A stretch of DNA of 64,000 nt from an uncultured Draconibacterium sp. (GTDB lineage: Bacteria > Bacteroidota > Bacteroidia > Bacteroidales > Prolixibacteraceae), in the NCBI RefSeq assembly GCF_963677155.1, contig NZ_OY781884.1, positions 4,584,501 to 4,648,500 of the forward strand. The letters run 5' to 3'. The translations under genes were made by a program, and so were the position numbers. Under the pieces are notes generated by a model that saw nothing but the letters and a program-made list of their open reading frames with translations, was not told the DNA's origin and made no database searches. Shown piece after piece: positions 8,038 through 16,141 of the stretch. Each line of letters opens with the position of its first letter. Position 1 is the stretch's first letter.

Positions 8038-9365
8038 GCATTCCTAATATTCACGTTGGCATAATGAGTGCCGATAAGATCGATTTTAATTTTCAGGGAG
8101 AATACCTGCTTGTCGGAACAGATAAAGTTTTGGCAGGAGAGGGAGCAGTTTGTATTGAAAACGAAAAGATACAGCTAGCCGGAAAGGAAATAAGTCAGAA
8201 TAAATTGTATTTCGTGCCGTTTGAAAAGGGAAAGTCGGAATTCGAACTAAAAGATGTTACCATCGGTGTAAATTTTCACTGGGAGCAAAAAGAGGATCAG
8301 AAATTTCAGGGGGCTTTGAAATTTATTATCGAAGAGGACAAAATTACTGCTGTAAATATTCTTTCGATTGAAGATTACCTGATCAGTGTAATTTCGTCGG
8401 AAATGAGTGCCCAAAGTTCACTCGATTTGCTAAAAGCGCACGCCATAATTTCGCGTAGTTGGTTGATTGCTCAAATTGAAAAGCAGGATAAACTTACCGA
8501 TGCCGGAGAAAGGTATGAAAGCACTTTTAAATCTGATGAGGAGTACATAAAATGGTACGACCGCGAAGATCATACAAATTTTCATGTTTGTGCCGATGAT
8601 CATTGCCAGCGCTACCAGGGAACTACGCGTTCGCATAACCCGAATGTAGTAAAAGCTGTTAACGAAACGGCCGGTGTCGTACTTTCCTATAAAGGTGTGA
8701 TTTGCGATGCACGTTTCTCAAAATGTTGCGGCGGTATTGCTGAGCTTTTTGAGAATTGCTGGGAACCTGTAAATCATCCGTATTTAACTGCGGTGATAGA
8801 TAACCCGTCAGCTCCAAAAGGTTTTGAAACAGATCTTACTGTAGAAGAAAATGCAGTTCTGTGGTTAAAAAATGCACCGGAAGCGTTTTGTAATACCGAT
8901 GATGAAGAGGTGCTGAAACAGGTGCTGAACGAGTACGACTGGACAGCCAAAGATTTTTACCGCTGGACAGTGGAATACAAACAGAATGAACTTTCTGCTT
9001 TGATCCTGAAACGTTCGGGGCATGATTTCGGAAAAATTCTGGATATGATTCCGATAGAACGTGGCGCTTCAGGACGATTAGTAAAACTGAAAATTGTAGG
9101 AACGAAAAAGACGCTAACCGTTGGAAAGGAGCTGGAAATTCGCAGATGGCTGAGCGAGTCGCATTTATACAGTTCTGCTTTTGTGGTGGAGAAAAAGGAT
9201 GTGGTTGATGGTGTGCCCGGCAAGATTATTTTGCAGGGAGCCGGCTGGGGACATGGAGTTGGCCTTTGCCAGATCGGTGCGGCCGTAATGGGGCACAAGG
9301 GCTATAAATACGATGAAATTCTAAATCATTATTTTAAAAATATAACTTTGGAGAAGAAGTATTAA
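8034..9365 (+). CDS. SpoIID/LytB-domain protein without signal peptide
   Basis: 443 residues with the SpoIID fold. The putative catalytic Glu is in ISSEMS (E123), there is a cysteine-rich KCCGG patch in the middle, and the C-terminal GWGHGVGLCQIGA motif is present. SpoIID enzymes are lytic transglycosylases that cut denuded glycan strands and are normally exported. Here the N-terminus (MSIPNIHVGIMSADKIDF) is not hydrophobic, so the protein is predicted to be cytoplasmic. It is coupled to DUF4922 and followed by an AmpG-like permease, which suggests it acts on imported soluble muropeptides. A start further upstream would run into the DUF4922 gene and adds no signal peptide. Confidence 0.82.
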   Translation: MSIPNIHVGIMSADKIDFNFQGEYLLVGTDKVLAGEGAVCIENEKIQLAGKEISQNKLYFVPFEKGKSEFELKDVTIGVNFHWEQKEDQKFQGALKFIIEEDKITAVNILSIEDYLISVISSEMSAQSSLDLLKAHAIISRSWLIAQIEKQDKLTDAGERYESTFKSDEEYIKWYDREDHTNFHVCADDHCQRYQGTTRSHNPNVVKAVNETAGVVLSYKGVICDARFSKCCGGIAELFENCWEPVNHPYLTAVIDNPSAPKGFETDLTVEENAVLWLKNAPEAFCNTDDEEVLKQVLNEYDWTAKDFYRWTVEYKQNELSALILKRSGHDFGKILDMIPIERGASGRLVKLKIVGTKKTLTVGKELEIRRWLSESHLYSSAFVVEKKDVVDGVPGKIILQGAGWGHGVGLCQIGAAVMGHKGYKYDEILNHYFKNITLEKKY

Positions 9366-9381
9366 AACGTTAAAATTGGCA

Positions 9382-9441
9382 TGTCATTCCGATCTTGATT
9401 CGGAATCTGATTGGAGATGCTGAAATTAATTCAACATGACG
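9382..9441. repeat. REP-like inverted repeat (GTCATTCCGA...TCAACATGACG type)
   Basis: An imperfect palindrome with outer GTCAT (9383-9387) and ATGAC (9436-9440) and an inner GGAATCT/AGATGC portion. It resembles dispersed intergenic palindromes of the type TGTCATTCCGA...TCAGCATGACG found in many bacterial genomes. It lies directly upstream of the permease and creates a spurious in-frame ATG at 9417. Confidence 0.5.
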
Positions 9442-9464
9442 TTGCCGGAATATATATTAAAACT

Positions 9465-11306
9465 ATGTCAGCTAAATCAACCAACCGCAATCCCTGGTTT
9501 TGGATTCCCACACTTTATTTTGCAGAAGGATTACCCTATGTTATTGTAATGACCCTCTCGGTGATCATGTACAAACGACTGGGCATATCAAATACCGACA
9601 TTGCTTTATACACCAGCTGGCTGTATTTGCCGTGGGTAATAAAACCCTTGTGGAGCCCGATTGTGGATTTGCTGAAAACCAAACGTTTCTGGATTGTGAT
9701 TATGCAATTGGTGGTTGGTGTTGGGTTGGCCGGAGTGGCTTTTACCATTCCTGTTAGTAATTTTTTTCAGTATACGCTGGCGTTTTTCTGGTTGCTGGCT
9801 TTTAGTTCAGCTACCCACGATATAGCTGCCGATGGTTTTTATATGCTGGGATTGAGTCAGGGCGATCAGTCGTTTTTTGTGGGAATCAGAAGCACCTTTT
9901 ACCGTTTTGCCATGCTTACAGGGCAGGGGCTTTTGGTAATTCTTGCCGGAGCTCTGGAAACTGCAACAGGTTTGGAGCCGCTTGAAGTGAATGTTACAGC
10001 CCAGAATATTGCGGTTCAGGAAATTTCGTTTAATCCAGAAAGTTATCAGCAGTTGCACGAATCGGGCGATATTTATTTTGTTTCGGAGAAGGAAGTGAAA
10101 GTGCCCATTGGTCTGGTAAGAAAAGATCAGGCGGCTGAGATAAAGAAAAGTGTAGACGAATGGAATATCAATAATAACTTTTATGCGAGTGAAACTCCGC
10201 TTGCAACAAAAGATGCCGGTTGGTGGACACGAAAAGTATCTACACCTTTAAAAGAAACACTAAAAGAAAAATTCAATAAAGAAACGGTTGACCTGAGTTC
10301 TGAAGTTGGCAACCTGGCCGTTATCCCCATTCAGCTATCTACTAAACCCGAGGCCGGCGAGCAGGTGGTGCTGAATTTTGGCTACGAAAAAGGCGATGCC
10401 AGTATAAAACTGGTAAAAACCTATCGTTACGAATTTGATGAAAGCAACTGGGATAACCCTGCTTTTGCCGTTGTTCAGCTCGATCCGAAATTAAAAAAAG
10501 CCACACAGGCTACTTTTGTTGGCCGCTCTGGGAATATAAAGTTTTCGTGGTTAGTGGTTATGGTCTGTATTGCGGTGTTGTTTATGGCATTTTCGCTGTA
10601 TCACCGTTTTGCTTTGCCGCATCCGGCAAGCGATGTAGCCAACAAAACCGAAGGCAAAAGCGTGATGCCCGAGTTCTTCGAAACCTTTGCAGCCTTTTTC
10701 CGCAAAAAAGAAATTGTGTCGATAATGCTATTCCTCTTATTGTACCGACTGGCCGAATCGCAGCTGGTAAAAATGGCTTCGCCGTTTTTGCTCGATGCCC
10801 GTGAAGCCGGTGGACTTGGACTTACAACCGGCGATCTGGGTTTGGTGTACGGAACGGCCGGAATGATTTCGCTGACAATTGGCGGTATTTTAGGCGGTAT
10901 TGTTGCCTCGCGCAAAGGACTAAAACACTGGCTGTGGTGGATGGCGCTGGCCATTAATCTGCCTAACCTTTGTTATTTGTTGTTGTCGTTGTTTAACCCT
11001 ACATCGTTGTGGTGGATTTCGGCTGCGGTGGTGATCGAGCAGTTTGGTTACGGCTTTGGATTTACAGCTTATATGCTGTTCTCTATCTACGTTTCGGAAG
11101 GGAAGCATAAAACAGCACATTACGCTATTACAACCGGTTTTATGGCACTGGGAATGATGATTCCGGGAATGTTGAGCGGTTGGCTACAGGAAATAATCGG
11201 CTACCAGAGTTTCTTTGTTTGGGTAATGATCTGTACCATCCCAATCTTTTTGGTGCTGCCATTCGTTAAAGTTGATTCGAAGTTTGGTATTAAAGGGAAA
11301 GAATAA
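9465..11306 (+). CDS. AmpG-like muropeptide MFS permease with large periplasmic insertion
   Basis: 613 residues from the ATG at 9465. Upstream in-frame codons run through the palindrome at 9382-9441 and are not used here. Twelve membrane helices can be counted, with AmpG-like features in helix 1 (YFAEGLPYV), helix 2 (LPWVIKPLW) and helix 4 (THDIAADG). Between helices 5 and 6, on the predicted periplasmic face, sits a hydrophilic insert of about 190 residues (about 167-358). AmpG imports anhydro-muropeptides for recycling, which fits the cluster. Ordinary AmpG proteins lack such a domain, so substrate range may differ. Confidence 0.85.
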   Translation: MSAKSTNRNPWFWIPTLYFAEGLPYVIVMTLSVIMYKRLGISNTDIALYTSWLYLPWVIKPLWSPIVDLLKTKRFWIVIMQLVVGVGLAGVAFTIPVSNFFQYTLAFFWLLAFSSATHDIAADGFYMLGLSQGDQSFFVGIRSTFYRFAMLTGQGLLVILAGALETATGLEPLEVNVTAQNIAVQEISFNPESYQQLHESGDIYFVSEKEVKVPIGLVRKDQAAEIKKSVDEWNINNNFYASETPLATKDAGWWTRKVSTPLKETLKEKFNKETVDLSSEVGNLAVIPIQLSTKPEAGEQVVLNFGYEKGDASIKLVKTYRYEFDESNWDNPAFAVVQLDPKLKKATQATFVGRSGNIKFSWLVVMVCIAVLFMAFSLYHRFALPHPASDVANKTEGKSVMPEFFETFAAFFRKKEIVSIMLFLLLYRLAESQLVKMASPFLLDAREAGGLGLTTGDLGLVYGTAGMISLTIGGILGGIVASRKGLKHWLWWMALAINLPNLCYLLLSLFNPTSLWWISAAVVIEQFGYGFGFTAYMLFSIYVSEGKHKTAHYAITTGFMALGMMIPGMLSGWLQEIIGYQSFFVWVMICTIPIFLVLPFVKVDSKFGIKGKE

Positions 11307-11344
11307 TTCTCCTACTTTGTTAAGTGCTAAGTGCATAAGTTAGC

Positions 11345-11394
11345 AAAGGATGTCATTTCGCTGAACTTTTTTAGTGAGATGACATCCTTTTATT
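11345..11394 (+). terminator. Hairpin terminator after the permease
   Basis: A 12-bp perfect stem (AAAGGATGTCAT 11345-11356 with ATGACATCCTTT 11379-11390) is followed by a short T-rich run, 38 bp after the permease stop. It closes the plus-strand salvage operon. Confidence 0.75.
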
Positions 11395-11503
11395 ACTTTG
11401 CATGATTATTACTCGTCGTGAGGACGGTAATTTTTTTGAAACTTTGTCAGCCCCCAAAGCCCGTTTTACGACAAATCCGCCGATAATAATTCTTGGAAAG
11501 CTT

Positions 11504-11532
11504 TTTGATTCAATATGGTCTTTATAACTTTG
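11504..11532 (+). promoter_or_regulatory. Bacteroidota-type promoter for the TPR gene
   Basis: TTTG at 11504-11507, a 17-nt spacer, then TAACTTTG at 11525-11532 fit the -33/-7 pattern. A start site 6-8 bases downstream would fall at or next to the ATG at 11540, implying a very short or absent leader. Confidence 0.6.
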
Positions 11533-11539
11533 ATAAGCT

Positions 11540-13756
11540 ATGAACGACAAAGACCTTAAAATAAAATACGATACTATCTGTCAGCATTTGGCAGAGCGGA
11601 AATTAAAACCTGCTTTCGATTTGCTGGAGAATCTGATCCGTGAAAGCGGATTGCTCATTCACCTCGACGAATGGCGCAACCTGGAGCAGAACTACAGCTA
11701 CATGCTTAAATACACGGTTGAGGGAATTCAGGATCCTGAACGCCAGAAAGTATATCGGAAGCTGATAGTTTCGGTTTTTGAGTTGTGCGACAAAATTTAT
11801 GATGAGATTAGGTTGAAAATGTCGTCGTCGGTTACTTACGAGAAAAAACGCGGGTTTAAACCGGCCCTTCAGTTTTATGCGCTTTTAGATGAGCTGGAAG
11901 ATTTTTACCTGCAGGAGCAGCTGGTTTCGCTGGTTGACGATGCGGAGGTGCAACATTCATCGAAACGAATCAGCGCCCGCGATCATCAGCAAAAAATGGT
12001 GACTTTGTTTTATTTCCTATGGTTTCAGAATGAATTAAACGATGAACACCAGGCATTTATTAAAGCCTTTTTAAACAGCGAGCTGATCGAAAAATCGTAT
12101 AAGTCGTTTATCGTTTCGGCAATGCTGTTGAGTTTATTACGCTACTTCGATGAGGCTAAGTTTTCAATTCTTTTTGATGCTTACGAACACGAATTACCCG
12201 AGATCAATCAGCGGGCTATCGTTGGGTTGCTCATCGGTTTTTACCGTTACGACAGTCGTTTGGCGTATTACCCGTCGATTACCGGTCGACTGAAACTGCT
12301 GAACGAAAAACCGGAATTCAAACAAAATATCGAGCAAATTATTATTCAGCTTATTAGAAGTAAGGAAACTGAAAAGATTCAGAAAAAGATTACTGACGAG
12401 ATTTTACCGGAAATGATAAAGATAAGTCCGAATTTGAAGGATAAGATCAATCTCGACAGTTTGATGGATGGCACAATGGGCGACGATGAAAATCCGGAGT
12501 GGGAAAAGATTTTTGAAGATTCGCCGGGATTGATGAATAAAATGGAAGAGTTTTCTGAGCTTCAAATGGAAGGCGCCGATGTGTTTATGAGCTCGTTTGC
12601 CATGCTGAAAATGTTCCCGTTCTTCAGCGAATTTGCCAACTGGTTTATGCCGTTCTTTACAAAAAATCCTGAGATCGATTTTGTTGTCAATCGCGCAGAT
12701 TCGGTTACCGATCAGTTTCTGAAAGCCATTGATGCGGCTCCGGTATTGTGTAATTCCGATAAATATTCGTTCTGCTTAAGTTTGCAAAATATTCCGGCTG
12801 AAAACCGCGAATTTATGGCTGAAGGACTAAAAGCTGAAATGCAGCAGTTTGATGAATTGCAAAACGATGAAGCGTTGACTGATCCGGGTAAAAAAGCGGC
12901 TTATATTTCAAACCTTTACATCCAGGATTTGTATCGCTTTTTTAAATTACATCCGCGTAAAACTGATTTTGAAGATATTTTTAACTGGCGTTTTGATTTT
13001 CATAACAAAGAAACGCTTGGCGAAATGCTGAAAGAAGATGCCGGTATTGTTAGGAATATTGCCGAATATTATTTCTCGAAAAACTATTATAACGAAGCAG
13101 CCGAAGTTTTTAATTACCTTTTGAGTGAGGAGAAGAGTGGGGAGCTGTACCAAAAACTGGGCTATTGCTACCAAAAACTGGGCTATTTTGAACTGGCGCT
13201 GAATGCTTATAAAAGTGCCGAGTTGTTTGAGCTGAACAAAAAGTGGAACCTGAACAAAATTGCACTGTGTTACCGCAATTTAAAACAGCCGAAAAAAGCG
13301 TTGGAATACTACCGCGAGGTGGAAGTGCTGGATGAAGATAATTTGAATGTTCAGCTAAATATTGGTCACTGTTTGCTAGAGTTGGGGCGTTTTGAGGAGG
13401 CGCTGAAAACCTATTTTAAAGTGGAGTACCTGATGCCTGACAATAAAAAGGTGTGGAAACCGATTGGCTGGTGTTCGTTGGTGGCCGCTAAATTTGAGCA
13501 GGCCGAGAAATACTTCAAAAAACTGATAGATGATAGTCCGAACAAGCACGACCTGATGAACATGGGCCACGTGCAGTGGTGTTTGGGCAAACGAAAAGAG
13601 GCGCTGGATTATTACAAACAGTCGATTATAAAAACCGAATTTACTGAGCGTGAATTTTTCGAGGTTTTCCACGAAGACCTGCATTATTTAATTGGATTGG
13701 GAATTGATAAAGATGATGTGCCAATCATGCTCGATCAACTGCGGTATTTTGTATAA
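11540..13756 (+). CDS. TPR-repeat protein of unknown function
   Basis: 738 residues, no signal peptide or membrane segment. The N-terminal two thirds is mostly helical, acidic and not recognised. Residues about 510-705 are tandem tetratricopeptide repeats, for example YYFSKNYYNEAAEVFNYLL and LGYFELALNAYKSAELFE, suggesting a cytoplasmic protein-protein scaffold. Inside the TPR region a 21-bp segment is duplicated in tandem (13148-13189), giving YQKLGYC-YQKLGYF. It stands alone between a terminator and a convergent acyl-CoA ligase, so context gives no function. Confidence 0.75.
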   Translation: MNDKDLKIKYDTICQHLAERKLKPAFDLLENLIRESGLLIHLDEWRNLEQNYSYMLKYTVEGIQDPERQKVYRKLIVSVFELCDKIYDEIRLKMSSSVTYEKKRGFKPALQFYALLDELEDFYLQEQLVSLVDDAEVQHSSKRISARDHQQKMVTLFYFLWFQNELNDEHQAFIKAFLNSELIEKSYKSFIVSAMLLSLLRYFDEAKFSILFDAYEHELPEINQRAIVGLLIGFYRYDSRLAYYPSITGRLKLLNEKPEFKQNIEQIIIQLIRSKETEKIQKKITDEILPEMIKISPNLKDKINLDSLMDGTMGDDENPEWEKIFEDSPGLMNKMEEFSELQMEGADVFMSSFAMLKMFPFFSEFANWFMPFFTKNPEIDFVVNRADSVTDQFLKAIDAAPVLCNSDKYSFCLSLQNIPAENREFMAEGLKAEMQQFDELQNDEALTDPGKKAAYISNLYIQDLYRFFKLHPRKTDFEDIFNWRFDFHNKETLGEMLKEDAGIVRNIAEYYFSKNYYNEAAEVFNYLLSEEKSGELYQKLGYCYQKLGYFELALNAYKSAELFELNKKWNLNKIALCYRNLKQPKKALEYYREVEVLDEDNLNVQLNIGHCLLELGRFEEALKTYFKVEYLMPDNKKVWKPIGWCSLVAAKFEQAEKYFKKLIDDSPNKHDLMNMGHVQWCLGKRKEALDYYKQSIIKTEFTEREFFEVFHEDLHYLIGLGIDKDDVPIMLDQLRYFV
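13148..13189 (+). repeat. 21-bp tandem duplication within the TPR gene
   Basis: Two copies of TACCAAAAACTGGGCTATT plus 2 bases lie head to tail, differing only in the last two bases. The length keeps the frame and adds seven residues to a TPR helix. Confidence 0.8.
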
Positions 13757-13785
13757 GAATAGCGAGACAAATTTGGCACTGAGAC

Positions 13786-13818
13786 TCTGAGATTGCAAAC
13801 TGCGAATCAGACTTTTTT
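13786..13818 (+). terminator. Probable terminator after the TPR gene
   Basis: TCTGAgATT (13786-13794) pairs with AATCAGA (13805-13811) with one bulge, followed by CTTTTTTC. It lies 30 bp past the stop codon. Confidence 0.5.
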
Positions 13819-13879
13819 CTTTGTCGCAGATGGAATTGTTAAATTGAAAAACTGTTAAATTTTAAATCATAGCAGCGTC

Positions 13880-13920
13880 TACTGAAAACTGCGAATGATT
13901 GCTGAATGCAGCTTTCAGTA
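13880..13920. repeat. Inverted repeat between convergent genes
   Basis: TACTGAAAACTGC (13880-13892) and GCAGCTTTCAGTA (13908-13920) are complementary at 12 of 13 positions with a 15-nt loop. There is no clear T run, so it may be a hairpin terminator for the minus-strand acyl-CoA ligase or a small palindromic element. Confidence 0.45.
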
Positions 13921-13971
13921 AACTCAAAATATTAATAAGACTTTGTGGCTTTGCTTCTTTGTGTTATCGAT

Positions 13972-15876
13972 CTATTTCATCCAGTTTTTTATGGCCTCAA
14001 TATTCATTTCATTAACAATATTTTTTGCACCAGAAGTGTAGAGAAATTCCAGTTCTTTTGCGTAATGTGCAGTTACCTTGTCGCGCACCATTTTCATAGT
14101 GGCGTTTAGCATTTTGTTATCGGTGCTCAATGCTTCGGGCAAGATCGCAACCGTTGCAGGTAGCCAGCGTTCGGGAAATTCCCCCTCGTACTTGCCGCCT
14201 TTTTTGTATTCGTTAATTTCTTTCTGAATAATTTCAATTGCGGCAGTTACTGCTTCATTGCTACCTTTTTCAATGTTATGGCGTTTTAGCTCGCGGTTTA
14301 TGGCTTCCATATCGGGTACAACCATACCAACAGTGTATGCATTTTGGTTGTTGTAAAGCATTACCTGTTGAATATAAGGCGACTGGTCAACTAAAGCTTC
14401 CTCGATTCCTTCGGGGCTGTATTTTTCACCATCGTTACCAATTAGCAAACTTTTAAAACGCCCTAGAACATAAAGGAAATTATCTTTTCCCATGTAGCCC
14501 ATATCGCCGGTGTGCAGCCAACCATCTTTCAGGCTTTCGACTGTGGCGGCAGGGTTATTCCAGTAGCCTTTCATAACGTTATCGCCTTTAATCACAATTT
14601 CACCTTTTTCGCCAGTCTGAAGTTTGTTACCGTTATCGTCAAGAATTTTTATTTCGAGATTTTTTACCAGTTTCCCTGAAGAGCCAAAAACCACGTCGAT
14701 CGGAACGTTCGACGAAATAACCGGAGCAGCTTCGGTAAGGCCATAACCCTGACAGATGGGAAGTCCTACAGCGTAGAAGAAGCGCTGCAATTCAACGTCG
14801 AGCAAGGCACCACCACCCACAAAAAATTGCAGGTTTCCCCCAAAACCTTCACGAACTTTGGCAAATAGTATCTCGTCGAATAACCAATACAGTGGTTTCA
14901 GAAAAAATCGCCAGCCTTTTCCTCGGTTATTACCATAGCCATTATGTGCGTAAGCAACTTTTAAGGCAAACTGAAAAACTTTGTAGAGGAATTCTCCTTT
15001 TTTGCGAATACCGGCTTCAATATTTTTTCTGAACGTTTTTGAGTATGCCGGTACACTCATCATAAGTGTTGGCCTAATTTCCTTAATATTTTTTGGAATA
15101 TTCCGAAGGGTTTCCATTGGCGAGTTCCCAATTTCTACCGACGCAATACTTGCCCCTTTGTACATAAATACATATAAGCAGGTGGTGTGTGCAAATGCAT
15201 GATCCCACGGCAAAATAGCCAGTGTTATCCAATCGGATTGCAGATCAAGAAGCGAATTAGATTGTACCACATTGGCTGCATAATTCAGGTGGGTAAGCAT
15301 AATTCCTTTCGGATCGGCAGTAGTCCCGGAAGTGTATGAAATGTTTGCCACATCATCTGGCTCAATTCCTTTCCAAACCTCTTCTGTTAGCTCGGTGTTT
15401 TCATTTCTGAATTTTGCTCCTGCAGCTAATAATTCTTTGTAATCAATATCATTTTTACCCGGGTTTTCTTTGCCGTCAATGTAAACCACTTTTTCCAGTT
15501 CCGGCAATTTATCGCGGATCTCTTCAACCTTTGCGGCATGTAGTTTCGATACAAAAATGTACTTACTTCCACTGTGTTTTATGCGGAAAGCCAGCTCGTT
15601 GTTTTGCAAACGGATAGAAAGAGGTACGTTAATACCGCCGGCGTAAAGCATTCCGAGTTCGCTGATAATCCAGTCGTTGCGGCCATCGGCAATTAATGCA
15701 GCGCGGTCGCCTTTTTTAAACCCTAGTTGAATTAATCCTGCTGCCAGGTCTAATACTTTTTCGTGAGTTTCTTTGTAAGTGGTAGGTCTGTATTCGCCTT
15801 TTGATTTCTCCCAGAGATAAGGGTTGTCCGGGTAGTTTGCAACAGCAGTTTCAAATAACGCAACAATGGTTTTCAT
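13972..15876 (-). CDS. Long-chain fatty-acid--CoA ligase (AMP-binding)
   Basis: 634-residue member of the ANL adenylate-forming family. It activates fatty acids to acyl-AMP and then acyl-CoA. Visible motifs are the phosphate loop YTSGTTADPKG (with HLN after it), the QGYGLTEAAPV adenine-binding motif, and LHTGDMG with VLGRFKSLLIG for the hinge. The length is typical of bacterial and eukaryotic-like long-chain ligases (about 600-640). No signal peptide; probably cytoplasmic or membrane-associated. It is a single-gene transcript. A 9-bp hairpin lies just upstream of its start codon. Confidence 0.92.
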   Translation of the reverse strand: MKTIVALFETAVANYPDNPYLWEKSKGEYRPTTYKETHEKVLDLAAGLIQLGFKKGDRAALIADGRNDWIISELGMLYAGGINVPLSIRLQNNELAFRIKHSGSKYIFVSKLHAAKVEEIRDKLPELEKVVYIDGKENPGKNDIDYKELLAAGAKFRNENTELTEEVWKGIEPDDVANISYTSGTTADPKGIMLTHLNYAANVVQSNSLLDLQSDWITLAILPWDHAFAHTTCLYVFMYKGASIASVEIGNSPMETLRNIPKNIKEIRPTLMMSVPAYSKTFRKNIEAGIRKKGEFLYKVFQFALKVAYAHNGYGNNRGKGWRFFLKPLYWLFDEILFAKVREGFGGNLQFFVGGGALLDVELQRFFYAVGLPICQGYGLTEAAPVISSNVPIDVVFGSSGKLVKNLEIKILDDNGNKLQTGEKGEIVIKGDNVMKGYWNNPAATVESLKDGWLHTGDMGYMGKDNFLYVLGRFKSLLIGNDGEKYSPEGIEEALVDQSPYIQQVMLYNNQNAYTVGMVVPDMEAINRELKRHNIEKGSNEAVTAAIEIIQKEINEYKKGGKYEGEFPERWLPATVAILPEALSTDNKMLNATMKMVRDKVTAHYAKELEFLYTSGAKNIVNEMNIEAIKNWMK

Positions 15877-15893
15877 AAGTCGATAATTATATT

Positions 15894-15916
15894 AAAAGAT
15901 CCTGTTCGGATCTTTT
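15894..15916 (-). promoter_or_regulatory. 9-bp perfect hairpin in the leader of the acyl-CoA ligase gene
   Basis: AAAAGATCC (15894-15902) and GGATCTTTT (15908-15916) form a perfect stem with a 5-nt loop, ending 18 nt upstream of the ATG at 15876 on the minus strand. It could be a translational control hairpin or the 3' end of an unseen short transcript. Confidence 0.45.
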
Positions 15917-16111
15917 ATTCATATTCCCACAAAATGATCTTATTCAAAAATAGAAAAAATACTGTAATCCTGATTATTAAAAACATTTGTCGATTGGTTT
16001 GAGACTTCTCCGTGACTTTGTTTTTACACCAGCATTCAACCAACTTAAAAATAATTATGAAATAGAAGAATTATTTTTTTAATTGATATAAGTTGAATTT
16101 TAGTTGATTGC

Positions 16112-16141
16112 ATAAGAAATGCCCGAAAGGGCATTTCTTTT
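16112..16141 (-). terminator. Terminator after galM
   Basis: AAGAAATGCCC-GAAA-GGGCATTTCTT is an 11-bp perfect stem with a stable GAAA tetraloop (16114-16139), touching the galM stop codon. In the minus direction it ends in a weakly T-rich tail. Confidence 0.75.

Noticed and set aside
9411-9464. Upstream in-frame extension of the AmpG-like permease
   Set aside because: The codons fall in an imperfect palindrome and the extension has no membrane or signal character; the conserved start is at 9465.
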